Positions 1-8,240 of a stretch of 37,335 nt of DNA are shown here, in pieces. Under the pieces are notes generated by a model, which did not search any database, had not been told where the DNA came from, and saw only the letters and a program-made list of their open reading frames with translations. This DNA is from Rhodopseudomonas sp. AAP120 (GTDB taxonomy: Bacteria > Pseudomonadota > Alphaproteobacteria > Rhizobiales > Xanthobacteraceae). Position 1 is the stretch's first letter. Each line of letters starts with the position of its first letter. The translations under genes and the position numbers were made by a program. The DNA lies in contig NZ_LJIC01000040.1 in assembly GCF_001295845.1 (NCBI RefSeq), forward strand, positions 1 through 37,335. The letters are read 5' to 3'.

Positions 1-22
1 CGGGACGAGCCCGGCCATGACG
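1..22. repeat. Truncated palindromic intergenic repeat at window edge
   Basis: The first 22 bases match the terminal arm of the repeat complete at 16356-16446 (arm of the form CCGGGACAAGCCCGGCCATGACG), with one base different. The rest of the element lies outside the window. Its other half resembles the sequence at the far right edge (37276-37335). Confidence 0.6.
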
Positions 23-37
23 TGGTGTGAGGTGGGT

Positions 38-70
38 GCTTGACCGCGCTGGTGTTGCTTGCGGTCAAGC
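38..70. terminator. Inverted repeat, possible terminator
   Basis: A perfect 10-bp inverted repeat (GCTTGACCGC at 38-47, GCGGTCAAGC at 61-70) encloses a 13-nt loop. It lies about 30 bp beyond the stop codon of the minus-strand autotransporter. On the plus strand it is followed by a T-rich stretch ending in TTTTT. On the minus strand no T tract follows, so it suits a plus-strand transcript entering from outside better than the autotransporter itself. Confidence 0.35.
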
Positions 71-99
71 CCTTCTGCTTTTTACAGGCTGCTAGCTGC

Positions 100-3000
100 T
101 CACCAGTTGTAACGCAGCGTGCCCTTGCCGGTGTAGGACTGCGAGACGTTGGAGAACTCGCCTTCGAAGGTGGCGGCGACGGAGATGCCGTTCCGCCATT
201 TCAGCTCGGCGCTGGCGCTGGTCAGCGCCAGGTCGTGCGGCTGGGCGGCGCCGTTCACCGTGAAGCTGGCGGCCGGCAGCGCCTGGAAGGTGGCCGTCAC
301 GGTGCGGTCGGCGTTGAAGTCGTGGGCCCAGGCGGCGCGGCCGCGCAGCGTCAGCAGCGCGTCCTCGACGATGAACGACTTGTCGCTGCGCAGACCGAGT
401 TCGGTCCGCGCCGCGGTGACGTCCTTGGAGGCGTAAGCGAGGCCGAACGCGCCGGTGCCGGTTTCGGCGTAGGACGGCAGCATGAAGGTGGTGACCTGCG
501 CGGCCGCGTAGGGCGTCAGGCCGATCGCCTCGGGAGCGACGAAGCGATAGCCGCTTTCCACCCGGCCGGTCAGCGCGTTGGCGTTGAAGCGGCCCTGCAA
601 CTGATCGATCCCGGCGATCGTCAGGGTGCGGTTGGTGGTGACGTCCTGCCAGCCGTAGGCCAGCGCCGCCGACAGATAGCTCGGTCCGATAGCGTGGCGG
701 ACGAAGGCGCCGGCCTGGAACACGTCGGACTTGCCGCTGCCGAGCCCATTGCCGAGATCGTATTTGGTGGCGCCGCCGGCCAGCGCGAAGCCGGCCACGG
801 TGTCGGGCGAGAAGTAATAGTCGGCACCGACCGCGACGCCGTAGATCCGGCTGGTGGTGTCGGCGGTGCCGGCTCCGGCATCGCCGTTGGTGGTCTGCGA
901 TCCGCCGAAGCCGGCCGCCCACACGCCCCAGCGCGGCTGATACACCGCCAGCGGCACCGCCTTGGTGGCCATCGCGTAGGCGTCGCGCTCCGCGCCGGAG
1001 CGCTTGCGACCGTTCGATGCGTAGGACAGCGCGTCGCCTTCTTCGGCGAAAGCCGAGGACGGCCCCGTACCCGGGCCCATCGGACCGCGGCCGCCGATCG
1101 AGGGATCGAGCAGCACGCCGACGAACTGGTTCATCATATTGAAGCTGGTCTGCTGCGCGCCGCTGGTGCCCTGCCCGCCCGCCTGCGCGAGGTTCTGCCC
1201 GACATTGCCGGTGAAGATCGCGCCCAGCGGACCGGGGCCACCATTGGCATTGAAGGCGGCGTCGAGACCGGCGCCGACCGCGCGCTGGTTGTCGTTCAGG
1301 CCGGCGATCTGGCCGAGGCCGGATTGCAGGCTCAACGACACCGTGGTCCCCGAGTAGCTCAGCACGCCGGTCACACCGGCGGGCGCCGTCACCGCGCCGA
1401 AGGTGGTGCCGCCGAGCGACGCGGCGGTGAGGATCGTGGTCGGCGTGTTGAACCGATAGGTGCCGGTCGCCGACGACACCTGCACGGTGCCGGCGAGCGA
1501 GGCCGAACCGCTGACGCTGGTGAACGGCGTGCCGGCCGACGACGCCTGCACCAGATAAAGAGCGCCCGCCTGCATCGCCAGATTGCCGCTGATCTTCAGC
1601 GAGGACCCGGCGACGCCGTTGCCGGGCTGCAGCGCGCCGCCCGCCAGCACGGTGGTGGCGCCGACCGTACCGGTGCCGGCAAGCACGCCGGTGTTGGCGA
1701 CGATCACATTGGTGGTCACCACGTCGCTCGAGGCCAGTGAGATGGTGCCGGTGACGTTCTGGAAGTAGCCGATTGCCGAATACAGATCGAGCCGGGTCCA
1801 GTAGCTCAGCGGCGTGCCGTAGAACGCCGCCAGCGCGACGCCTTCGGTGTTGACGATGATCTGGTTGATGGTGTCGGTCTGCAGGCTGCCATAGAGGCCG
1901 CCGCTCGGCGCCAGCGTCTTGGCCGCTGACGTGCTGCCGCCGAAGATCGGCGCGAGCAGGATCGAGGCGTCCGGCCCGCCGCTCGGCGCGGCTTCACGCG
2001 GCGCCTGGGCATAGCTCAGCGTCGGCAGGCCGTAGGTCAGCCGCTGCTGATACACGGCCTGGTTCGACGACGCCGCATAGGGATTGTTGGTGGTGGCGCA
2101 CACCGTGATGGTGCCGCAGCTCTGCGAAGCAGCGCCGGTCGACAGGTAGCCGGTCAGTTCGCTTTGCGCCGCCGTGAACAGCGCCGGCAGATTGACCGCC
2201 GTGCCGGTCACCGCCGCGTTGTTGATGTAGGCCGGATTGCTGAACGCCTGCGCCAGATCGTAGCTGGCCATCGCCCGGCTGGCGATGATGTCCAGCGGAT
2301 AATGCACGCCGAGCGCGATGCGGCTGTTGGCATACTCCGAGGCGCGCACCAGCATGCTCTGATAGAGCTGCGGAACCAGCATGCCGAGCAGGATGGAGTC
2401 CGTATAGGCATAGTTGGTGTGGCCGCTCGGGAACGCCGGGTTGGTGGTCAGGCCGTCCAGTGCGGTCGGGTCGAAGGCGTTGAACGAGCTGCGCGCCACC
2501 TGCACCGGGCGGGAGTCGCCATAGATGCCCTGCCCGGCCTGCTTGTTGGTCACGCCATAAGCCAGATCGTAGACGCTGTCGGTGGTGTTCGGCAGACCGT
2601 TGAAGGTCGGCAGCGTGTAACCCGCAGGCGCCACCGCCTTGATGGTGCCGTTGGTGGTGCCGTTGGCGAAGTAGTTCTTCGCCGAGACGTCCGAGCTGGT
2701 GAAATTGTAGCCGCTGTTCAGCAAATTATAGGTCGCGGTGAGCGGCCCCGAGCTGGCGTTGCTGGCGCGAATGCCGGTCTGATAGATCGATCCGAGAACC
2801 TGGCCATAGCCGCCGACCGGCTGGATCGGATTGATCGTGCCGGTGCCGGAACCGCTGCTCTGGATCGCCTGCAGCGGCAGTCCGCCCGCGAGATTGTCGC
2901 CGAGCCCGAGCCTGACCACGGTGCCGTCGGACAGCGTGATATTGGTGGCGAAACTGCCGCTGCCGGGCAGCGCCTTGTCGCTGATCGCCATCGCCTGCTG

Positions 3001-3237
3001 GGCAGCGGTGGCGGTGTTGTTGATCAGGATCGATTGCTGCAGATTGGCCTGCAGGGTCGCCTGCCCGATCGCCGTCGAATTGAGCGCCAGGAACGGCGCC
3101 AGAAGATTGTAGGCGTTGACGTTCTGAATGGTGACGTTGGCCGTCTGCGCCTGAGCCGAACTGGCCCATGCGACAGCCACCAAGGCCGTCGTGTGAAACA
3201 AACGTGACTTGAATCGACCGCAATACGCCGCACGCAT
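100..3237 (-). CDS. Autotransporter with PAP2-type acid phosphatase passenger
   Basis: A predicted surface protein of 1045 residues. The ATG at 3237 is preceded by GGGG at good spacing; an in-frame GTG at 3246 is the alternative. An N-terminal signal peptide ends in an AQAQ-type site near residue 31. The passenger carries the PAP2 signature: Lys232 with Arg243-Pro244, PSGHT at 270-274, and SRIALGVHYPLD with Ser305, Arg306, His312 and Asp316. These are the phosphate-binding and histidine residues of class A acid phosphatases and vanadium haloperoxidases. A glycine-rich stretch of autotransporter-associated beta-strand type follows (around 510-560). The last ~280 residues look like an autotransporter beta-barrel ending in RYNW, as expected for a BAM-recognised outer-membrane strand. 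Expected role: a phosphatase displayed on or released from the cell surface. The substrate is unknown. It stands alone as a transcription unit. Confidence 0.88.
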   Translation of the reverse strand: MRAAYCGRFKSRLFHTTALVAVAWASSAQAQTANVTIQNVNAYNLLAPFLALNSTAIGQATLQANLQQSILINNTATAAQQAMAISDKALPGSGSFATNITLSDGTVVRLGLGDNLAGGLPLQAIQSSGSGTGTINPIQPVGGYGQVLGSIYQTGIRASNASSGPLTATYNLLNSGYNFTSSDVSAKNYFANGTTNGTIKAVAPAGYTLPTFNGLPNTTDSVYDLAYGVTNKQAGQGIYGDSRPVQVARSSFNAFDPTALDGLTTNPAFPSGHTNYAYTDSILLGMLVPQLYQSMLVRASEYANSRIALGVHYPLDIIASRAMASYDLAQAFSNPAYINNAAVTGTAVNLPALFTAAQSELTGYLSTGAASQSCGTITVCATTNNPYAASSNQAVYQQRLTYGLPTLSYAQAPREAAPSGGPDASILLAPIFGGSTSAAKTLAPSGGLYGSLQTDTINQIIVNTEGVALAAFYGTPLSYWTRLDLYSAIGYFQNVTGTISLASSDVVTTNVIVANTGVLAGTGTVGATTVLAGGALQPGNGVAGSSLKISGNLAMQAGALYLVQASSAGTPFTSVSGSASLAGTVQVSSATGTYRFNTPTTILTAASLGGTTFGAVTAPAGVTGVLSYSGTTVSLSLQSGLGQIAGLNDNQRAVGAGLDAAFNANGGPGPLGAIFTGNVGQNLAQAGGQGTSGAQQTSFNMMNQFVGVLLDPSIGGRGPMGPGTGPSSAFAEEGDALSYASNGRKRSGAERDAYAMATKAVPLAVYQPRWGVWAAGFGGSQTTNGDAGAGTADTTSRIYGVAVGADYYFSPDTVAGFALAGGATKYDLGNGLGSGKSDVFQAGAFVRHAIGPSYLSAALAYGWQDVTTNRTLTIAGIDQLQGRFNANALTGRVESGYRFVAPEAIGLTPYAAAQVTTFMLPSYAETGTGAFGLAYASKDVTAARTELGLRSDKSFIVEDALLTLRGRAAWAHDFNADRTVTATFQALPAASFTVNGAAQPHDLALTSASAELKWRNGISVAATFEGEFSNVSQSYTGKGTLRYNW

Positions 3238-3340
3238 TTCGTACACCCCACTGTAAAAGCGCCTCAGCTGCGACGTTTTTACGCGGGGGAATTATCGAGT
3301 TCGTGACACCGCATTAACGATTGCGTCCAAGCAAAGATTG

Positions 3341-3393
3341 GCAACAAGCGTTGCATCTCTGCATCAGGCGTATTGACGCGAGTGAGATGCAAC
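3341..3393. other. Mutually exclusive hairpins upstream of the autotransporter
   Basis: GTTGCATCTC at 3350-3359 pairs perfectly with GAGATGCAAC at 3384-3393, enclosing an inner stem GCGT/ACGC at 3368-3379. GCAAC at 3341-3345 can instead pair with GTTGC at 3350-3354, so the two folds compete. The element lies about 110-155 bp upstream of the autotransporter start. No T tract follows on either strand, so it is not a simple terminator. Function unknown. Confidence 0.4.
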
Positions 3394-3462
3394 TACGCAG
3401 ACGAGCGCGGCGCGCAGCATCGCTATCACCGCCCGCAAGACTGACAGCAGCCTCTCTCCGTG

Positions 3463-3579
3463 CGTCATCCCGGGGCGCGAGCGCTGCTCGCGAACCCGGA
3501 ACTCGACGACGTACCGCCGCACGTTTCCACAACCGCGGGATTCCGGGTTCGCTCGCTACGCGAACGCCCCGGAATGACG
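3463..3579. repeat. Palindromic intergenic repeat (CGTCATCCCGGGGCG type)
   Basis: Two arms of about 40 bases form an imperfect inverted repeat. The left arm begins CGTCATCCCGGGGCGCGAG and the right arm ends CGCCCCGGAATGACG. It fills most of the space between the 3' end of the Cache-like gene and the autotransporter leader. The layout is that of the REP-like elements common in Bradyrhizobium/Rhodopseudomonas genomes. Its transcript could form a long hairpin after the Cache-like gene. Confidence 0.75.
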
Positions 3580-3589
3580 GTGAGTGGGA

Positions 3590-4036
3590 TTACTTGTAAT
3601 AGCCGACCGCGCAGGTCTGGTCGCCGACCTTGGTGACGTAGCTGACCTTCTGGACCGGATCGGTCTGGCCGGGGCGCGGCCACATGTAGCTGACTTCCTT
3701 GACCTCGCCTTCCTTGGCGGTGGCGTAGATCTCTTCGCCGAGCGCCTTGCCGGTCTTGTCCTTGAGGTCCTTGAGGCTCTTGCCGGTCAGCGTCGGGTGC
3801 GCGGTGAACAGGCCGTCGGGCCCGCCGCAGAACGGATACAGGTCGCGATCCTTGAAGCCGCCCTCGCCCTTGGCGAATTCGGACAGCGCCTTGGCCTTGT
3901 CGGCCTTCACGGCGACCGCGGCCTTGGTGAGCATCGCCTTGGCTTCGTCGGCGGTGCCGAACTCGCCGGCGAACGCGGCGGAGCCCGCGAGCAGGCTCGC
4001 GCTGGCGACGAGATAAACGAGTGACGTGAGTTTCAT
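3590..4036 (-). CDS. Periplasmic Cache-domain-like protein
   Basis: A 148-residue protein with a clear Sec signal peptide (residues 1-23, cleavage after AFA). The mature part is small, Lys-rich and soluble. It has the arrangement of single-Cache-domain proteins: a helix with regularly spaced Ala and Lys (30-55), a DLYPFC motif (66-70), GLFTAHP (75-81), and a C-terminal sheet with SYMWPRPG and a final TCAVGYYK. Cys70 and Cys142 could form a disulfide in the periplasm. The start at 4036 is fixed by a perfect AGGAGGG ribosome site and by the signal peptide; the frame stays open upstream but that extension is not supported. Stand-alone Cache proteins are thought to bind small ligands. No sensor kinase is adjacent and the ligand is unknown. 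Confidence 0.85.
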   Translation of the reverse strand: MKLTSLVYLVASASLLAGSAAFAGEFGTADEAKAMLTKAAVAVKADKAKALSEFAKGEGGFKDRDLYPFCGGPDGLFTAHPTLTGKSLKDLKDKTGKALGEEIYATAKEGEVKEVSYMWPRPGQTDPVQKVSYVTKVGDQTCAVGYYK

Positions 4037-4172
4037 GGCTTCCCTCCTGTTAGGCTCCCTTGGTGGAGCGTGCGGGAAGGATAGCCGGGCGTTCGAGCGG
4101 CGGTCAGCGCGACTTAGGACGAACCATAAGTCGATACCGGGCGCCGCTACACGCGTGCGGATATCGGACGAG

Positions 4173-4439
4173 TTAGTGCGAGGTGATCCAGGCGCGGGCT
4201 TCGCGCTGCGCCGCGGCAATGTCCTCGGCGGACATCTGCGCGGCGACTTCCCGGCGCAGCTCGATGGCATCGGCGCGGCCCTTCAGGGCGGCGAGGTTGA
4301 ACCATTTGTGCGCCGCCACGAGATCCACCGGCGCGCCGCGGCCCGACGCGAACAGCAGGCCGAGGTCGAACAACACATCCGGATTTTCACCAGCTTCGAT
4401 CGGCAGCGCAGTCTCGGTGTTCAGAAATCCCTGCAGCAT
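4173..4439 (-). CDS. Small Sel1-like repeat protein
   Basis: An 88-residue soluble protein. Residues 20-58 carry a Sel1/TPR-like helical hairpin (DVLFDLGLLFASGRG, then DLVAAHKWFNLAALKG). A charged helix rich in Ala, Glu and Arg follows (60-85, with AQREARAW). One Sel1 unit is too few to predict a function; these modules mediate protein contacts. The ATG at 4439 has GGAG six bases upstream. A second in-frame ATG lies 12 bases further up (4451). The frame stays open to 4865, but the extension has no recognisable sequence. Confidence 0.75.
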   Translation of the reverse strand: MLQGFLNTETALPIEAGENPDVLFDLGLLFASGRGAPVDLVAAHKWFNLAALKGRADAIELRREVAAQMSAEDIAAAQREARAWITSH

Positions 4440-5115
4440 CTGTCTCTCCATCCGGCCGGCCCGAGGGCGGCTCCTGTCCTCTGATCTGTCGTTCCCCACC
4501 GCCGTGGCCCGGCGTGTTTGTGTAAGGCGATCTGACCATTCAAATTTGAAGAGCAGTTTAAGCGTTGCGATGAACGGATTCTGAACGCCGCCGGGCGCCG
4601 CGCCGCGGCGAATTGCAAAAATCACTGGGAGACAGGGACTTCCGTGATCGCTTGACGGTCGGTTTACCGTGCGGCTTGGCGAACCGATAACCATCGCGCC
4701 AGCCGGCATCGCGCCGCGGGCGACAACCGGCGGCGGATCGGGCGATCGAAGATGAACGGAACGGCGGGAGATCGCGGCGCCCGGAAGTGAGAGACCGGGG
4801 CGATGCGCGGCGTCATACACCTGCGCAAAAAAGAACGAGGGCGTCGGCGAACACGTCAGGATCAAATCTCACCCACGGAAACCGCGGTGAAACTGCGGAC
4901 CCAGCATCCGCACCGTACGAAGAAGAACCGCTTCTTCTGCCGGACGCCCGACGACGGCGAACCCTCGTCGAAATCGAACCGGCCGTTTGACCTGATGTCT
5001 CGCCGACACCCTCTCGTCGATCGGACCTTCGCCGAAGCCGCTGCTGCGGGACATCGTCGAGGGCCTAAGACGCTGCCGACGGTCTCCCCGCCGGCGCACT
5101 CGCTCGTGAGCGAGC
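4440..5115. other. 676-bp intergenic region without a convincing gene
   Basis: I find no supported gene here. Several frames stay open but read as low-complexity Arg/Pro/Ser translations. Notable points are a perfect 12-bp palindrome TTCAAATTTGAA at 4539-4550, 100 bp upstream of the Sel1-like gene; a GAAGAAG/CTTCTTC hairpin near 4920; and a short hairpin at 5099-5114 (CTCGCT/AGCGAG) just past the stop of the Lys/Ala-rich gene. None of these hairpins has a T tract. Confidence 0.5.
4539..4550. promoter_or_regulatory. Perfect 12-bp palindrome, candidate operator
   Basis: TTCAAATTTGAA stands out as an AT-rich island in GC-rich surroundings. It lies about 100 bp upstream of the Sel1-like gene start, where a promoter would be expected. 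The regulator is unknown. Confidence 0.3.
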
Positions 5116-5262
<147 letters not shown>

Positions 5263-5773
5263 GTTGCCCTCCGATAAGAATGAGATGGCTGATTGCTGCT
5301 GCGTGCACTCGGGAATCGAGATGCACTACTTCCCGAATACACCAACACATCGAAAAAAACAGTGTCCCGCTTAAGGAAGTGTTGATGGCTGTTTGCCGCG
5401 TCGCGTCGGCGTCTTTGAAATCGGCGCGTCCCGCAATTCGCCGCGCGATCGCGTTAAGCCGCGAAAAATCTACGTCGGCGTTTGTCAAGATCAGCGGAAG
5501 CCCGCGCAGGCCAACGGTTTCTGAAATCTGATTAGTACGCTAACTAACAATTCCGCGAACCCTCGCGCCGGGCCGAGTCGGGCGCCGGAAGCGCCGCGCG
5601 GAGTCTGAGTCGGGAATTTTGGCAACGAAAATATTTTCGTCCACACCCCCTGCCGGGCGCCGGAAACGCCCGGCGCAGAGGGGTTTCGGGACGAAATCGT
5701 GCGCGATGATTCGAGCGCGCACGGCGGCGCGCGCCGTCGCCGCGACGGATCGCGAGCGACGCGCGCGGCGTCG
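5263..5773. other. 511-bp intergenic region with palindromes
   Basis: No gene is supported. The stretch holds an AT-rich inverted repeat TTAGT-N6-ACTAA near 5532-5547, the perfect palindrome at 5625-5640, and a GC-rich 8-bp hairpin (GCCGGGCG/CGCCCGGC, 5652-5674) that may lie in the trailer of gatB. It separates gatB from the Lys/Ala-rich gene on the same strand. A promoter for the latter is likely in the AT-richer part near 5270-5370. Confidence 0.45.
5625..5640. promoter_or_regulatory. Perfect 16-bp palindrome, candidate operator
   Basis: ACGAAAATATTTTCGT is perfectly self-complementary and strikingly AT-rich for this region. It lies 134 bp past the gatB stop and about 360 bp upstream of the Lys/Ala-rich gene. 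A dimeric regulator site is plausible. I do not recognise the regulator. Confidence 0.35.
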
Positions 5774-7258
5774 TTACAGACCGAGCTTGCGCTTCAGGAG
5801 ATCGTTGACGGCCTGCGGATTGGCCTTGCCGCCGGAGGATTTCATCACCTGTCCGACGAACCAGCCGAGCATCGCCGGCTTGGCCGCGACCTGCGCGACC
5901 TTGTCGGGATTGTTCGCGACGATCTCGTCGACGACCTTCTCGATCGCGGACAGATCGGTGACCTGCTTCAAGCCGCGCTGCTCGACGAGCACGCGCGGAT
6001 CACCGCCTTCAACCCAGACGATCTCGAACAGTTCCTTGGCGATCTTGCCCGAGATGGTGCCCTCGCCGATCAGATCGATGATCGCGGCGAGCTGAGCGGC
6101 CGAGATCGGCGAGCTGTCGATGCTCTGACCATCTTTGTTGAGGCGGCCGAACAACTCGTTGATCACCCAGTTGGCGGCGAGCTTGCCGTCGCGCGCCTTG
6201 TCGGCGAGCCCGCCGAGCACCGCCTCGTAGAACTCGGCGCTCTCCCGCTCGCTCACCAGCACCCCGGCGTCGTCGGCCGACAGCCCGAAATCACCGATGA
6301 AACGGGCCTTTTTCGCATCGGGCAGTTCGGGCAGACCGGCCTTCAGATCGTCAACATAAGCCTGCGAGAACTCCAGCGGCAGCAGATCCGGATCCGGGAA
6401 GTAGCGATAGTCGTGCGCCTCTTCCTTCGAGCGCATCGACCGCGTCTCGCCTTTGGTCGCATCGAACAGCCGCGTCTCCTGATCGATCGCGCCGCCGTCT
6501 TCGAGGATTCCGATCTGCCGGCGCGCTTCATATTCGATCGCCTGACCGATGAAGCGGATCGAGTTGACGTTCTTGATTTCGCAACGTGTGCCGAACGGCT
6601 CGCCCGGTCGACGCACCGAGACGTTGACGTCGGCGCGCAGGCTGCCTTTCTCCATGTCGCCGTCGCACGTGCCGAGATAGCGCAGGATGGTGCGCAGCTT
6701 GGAGACGTAGGCCTTGGCCTGCTCGGACGAACGCAGGTCGGGCTTGGAGACGATCTCCATCAGCGCGACGCCGGAACGGTTGAGATCGACGAAGGTCGAT
6801 GTCGGATCCTGATCGTGCAGCAGCTTGCCGGCGTCCTGTTCGAGATGCAGCCGCTCGATGCCGACGCTGACGCTGTCGCCGGTCGGCAGATCGACCACGA
6901 CGACGCCCTCGCCGACGATCGGCGATTTGTACTGGCTGATCTGATAGCCCTGCGGCAGGTCGGGATAGAAATAATTCTTCCGATCGAACACCGAGCGCAG
7001 GTTGATCTGCGCGTTCAGTCCCAATCCTGAACGGATCGCCTGACGAACGCACTCTTCGTTGATCACCGGCAGCATGCCGGGCATCGCGGCGTCGACCAGC
7101 GAGACGTGGCTGTTCGGCGCCCCGCCGAATTCCGTCGCCGCGCCGGAGAACAGCTTGGCGTCGGACGACACCTGGGCGTGAATCTCGAGCCCGATCACGA
7201 CTTCCCAATCGCCGGTGGCGCCCTTGAGGAGCTGGGACGGTTTGACGGGTGCGTTCAT
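5774..7258 (-). CDS. gatB: Asp-tRNA(Asn)/Glu-tRNA(Gln) amidotransferase subunit B
   Basis: The 494-residue GatB subunit, which phosphorylates the misacylated tRNA and receives ammonia from GatA to give Asn-tRNA(Asn) and/or Gln-tRNA(Gln). The family N-terminus [12 protein letters not shown] is at about 17-28, followed by [19 protein letters not shown] and the central catalytic region with RCEIKNVNS. The C-terminal YqeY-like tRNA-binding tail ends in [10 protein letters not shown]. Length is normal. The start at 7258 has AAGGA six bases upstream; the frame continues upstream but without family sequence. In many relatives gatC, gatA and gatB sit together. Here gatB is about 3.7 kb from gatA, separated by five accessory genes, and so probably has its own promoter or shares that of the PIN-toxin pair 25 bp upstream. 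Confidence 0.97.
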   Translation of the reverse strand: MNAPVKPSQLLKGATGDWEVVIGLEIHAQVSSDAKLFSGAATEFGGAPNSHVSLVDAAMPGMLPVINEECVRQAIRSGLGLNAQINLRSVFDRKNYFYPDLPQGYQISQYKSPIVGEGVVVVDLPTGDSVSVGIERLHLEQDAGKLLHDQDPTSTFVDLNRSGVALMEIVSKPDLRSSEQAKAYVSKLRTILRYLGTCDGDMEKGSLRADVNVSVRRPGEPFGTRCEIKNVNSIRFIGQAIEYEARRQIGILEDGGAIDQETRLFDATKGETRSMRSKEEAHDYRYFPDPDLLPLEFSQAYVDDLKAGLPELPDAKKARFIGDFGLSADDAGVLVSERESAEFYEAVLGGLADKARDGKLAANWVINELFGRLNKDGQSIDSSPISAAQLAAIIDLIGEGTISGKIAKELFEIVWVEGGDPRVLVEQRGLKQVTDLSAIEKVVDEIVANNPDKVAQVAAKPAMLGWFVGQVMKSSGGKANPQAVNDLLKRKLGL

Positions 7259-7283
7259 GGCAGGTCCTTCGAGCAGCGCAGGT

Positions 7284-7697
7284 TCAGCAAGCAAGCGCCT
7301 GAATATGCCCTTCCCGGGCATATGCCAACAACGACCGATCGCGCGTGATCAGCCGATAGCCGTATTCGCGGGCGGTGGCGGCGATGATCCGATCCGCCGG
7401 ATCGCGATGCGGAAAGCCCGGCAGGAACGACGATGCGACCAGCACGTCAGGCGTCAGCGCCGCCAGCGACAAACCGGACCGCTGCATCACCTGCTCAAAC
7501 CAGCGCAGCGGCGACATCAGCAGATCGAGGCGGCCGCGCGAAACCAGTAGGCCGATTTCCCACGCCGAGATCGGCGACACCACCACGGCCTGCCCGGTCT
7601 CGTGAGCCTGCTGCACGTGCGCCCGTGCCTCACCCGAATCCTCGTCGCTTGTCGCGAAGAAGATCAGCGCACAGGTGTCCAGCAGAAGCGTTGCCAC
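7284..7697 (-). CDS. PIN-domain ribonuclease toxin (VapC-like)
   Basis: A 137-residue PIN domain. The acidic residues expected to bind Mg2+ are present: Asp7 in [10 protein letters not shown], Glu47 in SAWEIG, Asp99/Asp102 in RDPADR, and Asp120 in LITRD. Known relatives cut RNA, often tRNA or rRNA, and are held inactive by a partner protein. The GTG start at 7697 lies one base after the TAA of the upstream gene, so the two are probably translationally coupled. An in-frame ATG at 7730 lies within the upstream gene, but the PIN fold begins right at the GTG. The gene ends 25 bp before gatB, so both may share a transcript. The family is confident; the RNA target is unknown. Confidence 0.88.
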   Translation of the reverse strand: MATLLLDTCALIFFATSDEDSGEARAHVQQAHETGQAVVVSPISAWEIGLLVSRGRLDLLMSPLRWFEQVMQRSGLSLAALTPDVLVASSFLPGFPHRDPADRIIAATAREYGYRLITRDRSLLAYAREGHIQALAC

Positions 7698-7698
7698 C

Positions 7699-8112
7699 TT
7701 ATCGCAGCCGCTCCGGCAAATCGTCGCCATAGGCAAGATCGCCCCATTCGGGATCAGCGGGTGCCGTCAAATCAACCCCGTCGGGAATGTGAACGGTGCG
7801 CTTCATGCATCCGAACAACGGATGGCGTCCGGTCTTGGCTGAGACTGCCGCAGGCCGCGCTTTGTCCTGTTCGTCGCGGCGGAACACCAGTTCGCCGCTG
7901 TCGACGTCGACCTGTTCGCTCCGGAAACCGGCGTCGAGCCAGGCCTTGGTCATCACGTTGTTGGTCGGCGAGTTGCTCCACCAGGCGCGATGGCGCTGCG
8001 CGACCGGCGGCAGCTTGCTGCCGATCACGCGCTCGATCTGCGCAAAGCTCATCCGCACTTCGCTGCCGGTCTGCTGCTTGAGAAACTCGGTCAGCGGTTC
8101 ATACTTGCCCAT
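7699..8112 (-). CDS. DUF7662-like protein, probable antitoxin of the PIN toxin
   Basis: A 137-residue protein with two parts. Residues 4-80 resemble the DUF7662 family: LTEFLKQQTGSEVRMSF, IERVIGSKLPP, then a WWSNSP motif (44-49) and AWLDAGF. Residues 103-137 (KRTVHIPDGVDLTAPADPEWG onwards) are acidic and look like an antitoxin tail. The ATG at 8112 is set by GGAGGT four bases upstream; a GTG 18 bases further up is a poorer start. The stop is one base from the PIN toxin start, the usual antitoxin-toxin order. The antitoxin role is inferred from position and tail. Antitoxins of VapC toxins normally have AbrB, RHH or Phd-type DNA-binding domains, so the DUF7662-like domain in that place is unusual. 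Confidence 0.75.
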   Translation of the reverse strand: MGKYEPLTEFLKQQTGSEVRMSFAQIERVIGSKLPPVAQRHRAWWSNSPTNNVMTKAWLDAGFRSEQVDVDSGELVFRRDEQDKARPAAVSAKTGRHPLFGCMKRTVHIPDGVDLTAPADPEWGDLAYGDDLPERLR

Positions 8113-8137
8113 CAGGACCTCCGCCGTCACGACCGTT

Positions 8138-8154
8138 CCAAAGTAGCTATTTGG
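8138..8154. promoter_or_regulatory. Inverted repeat upstream of the PIN-toxin operon
   Basis: CCAAA and TTTGG flank a 7-bp spacer holding TAGCTA. The site begins 25 bp upstream of the antitoxin start at 8112, where the promoter should be. Autoregulation by the antitoxin or toxin-antitoxin complex would be expected to act here. Not tested. Confidence 0.4.
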
Positions 8155-8177
8155 GCCCTGAAAGTCCAGATTTGGCA

Positions 8178-8228
8178 GGCTGCGGCGGCGGATGGCCGCT
8201 TGCAGCGGCAGGCCTTACCGCCGCAGCC
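8178..8228 (-). terminator. Large GC-rich hairpin after the isochorismatase-like gene
   Basis: A perfect 11-bp inverted repeat (GGCTGCGGCGG at 8178-8188, CCGCCGCAGCC at 8218-8228) encloses a nested stem GCCGC/GCGGC. It lies 12 bp past the minus-strand stop at 8241. No T tract follows, so it may act as a 3' stabiliser rather than an intrinsic terminator. Confidence 0.45.
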
Positions 8229-8240
8229 GCCGTCCGTCTG

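Noticed and set aside
40-1740. 566-codon plus-strand frame opposite the autotransporter barrel
   Set aside because: The minus strand encodes a complete barrel ending in RYNW. The plus frame is Gly/Arg/Ala low complexity.
4915-4945. GAAGAAG/CTTCTTC hairpin as a terminator
   Set aside because: It is not followed by a T tract on either strand and no gene ends nearby.
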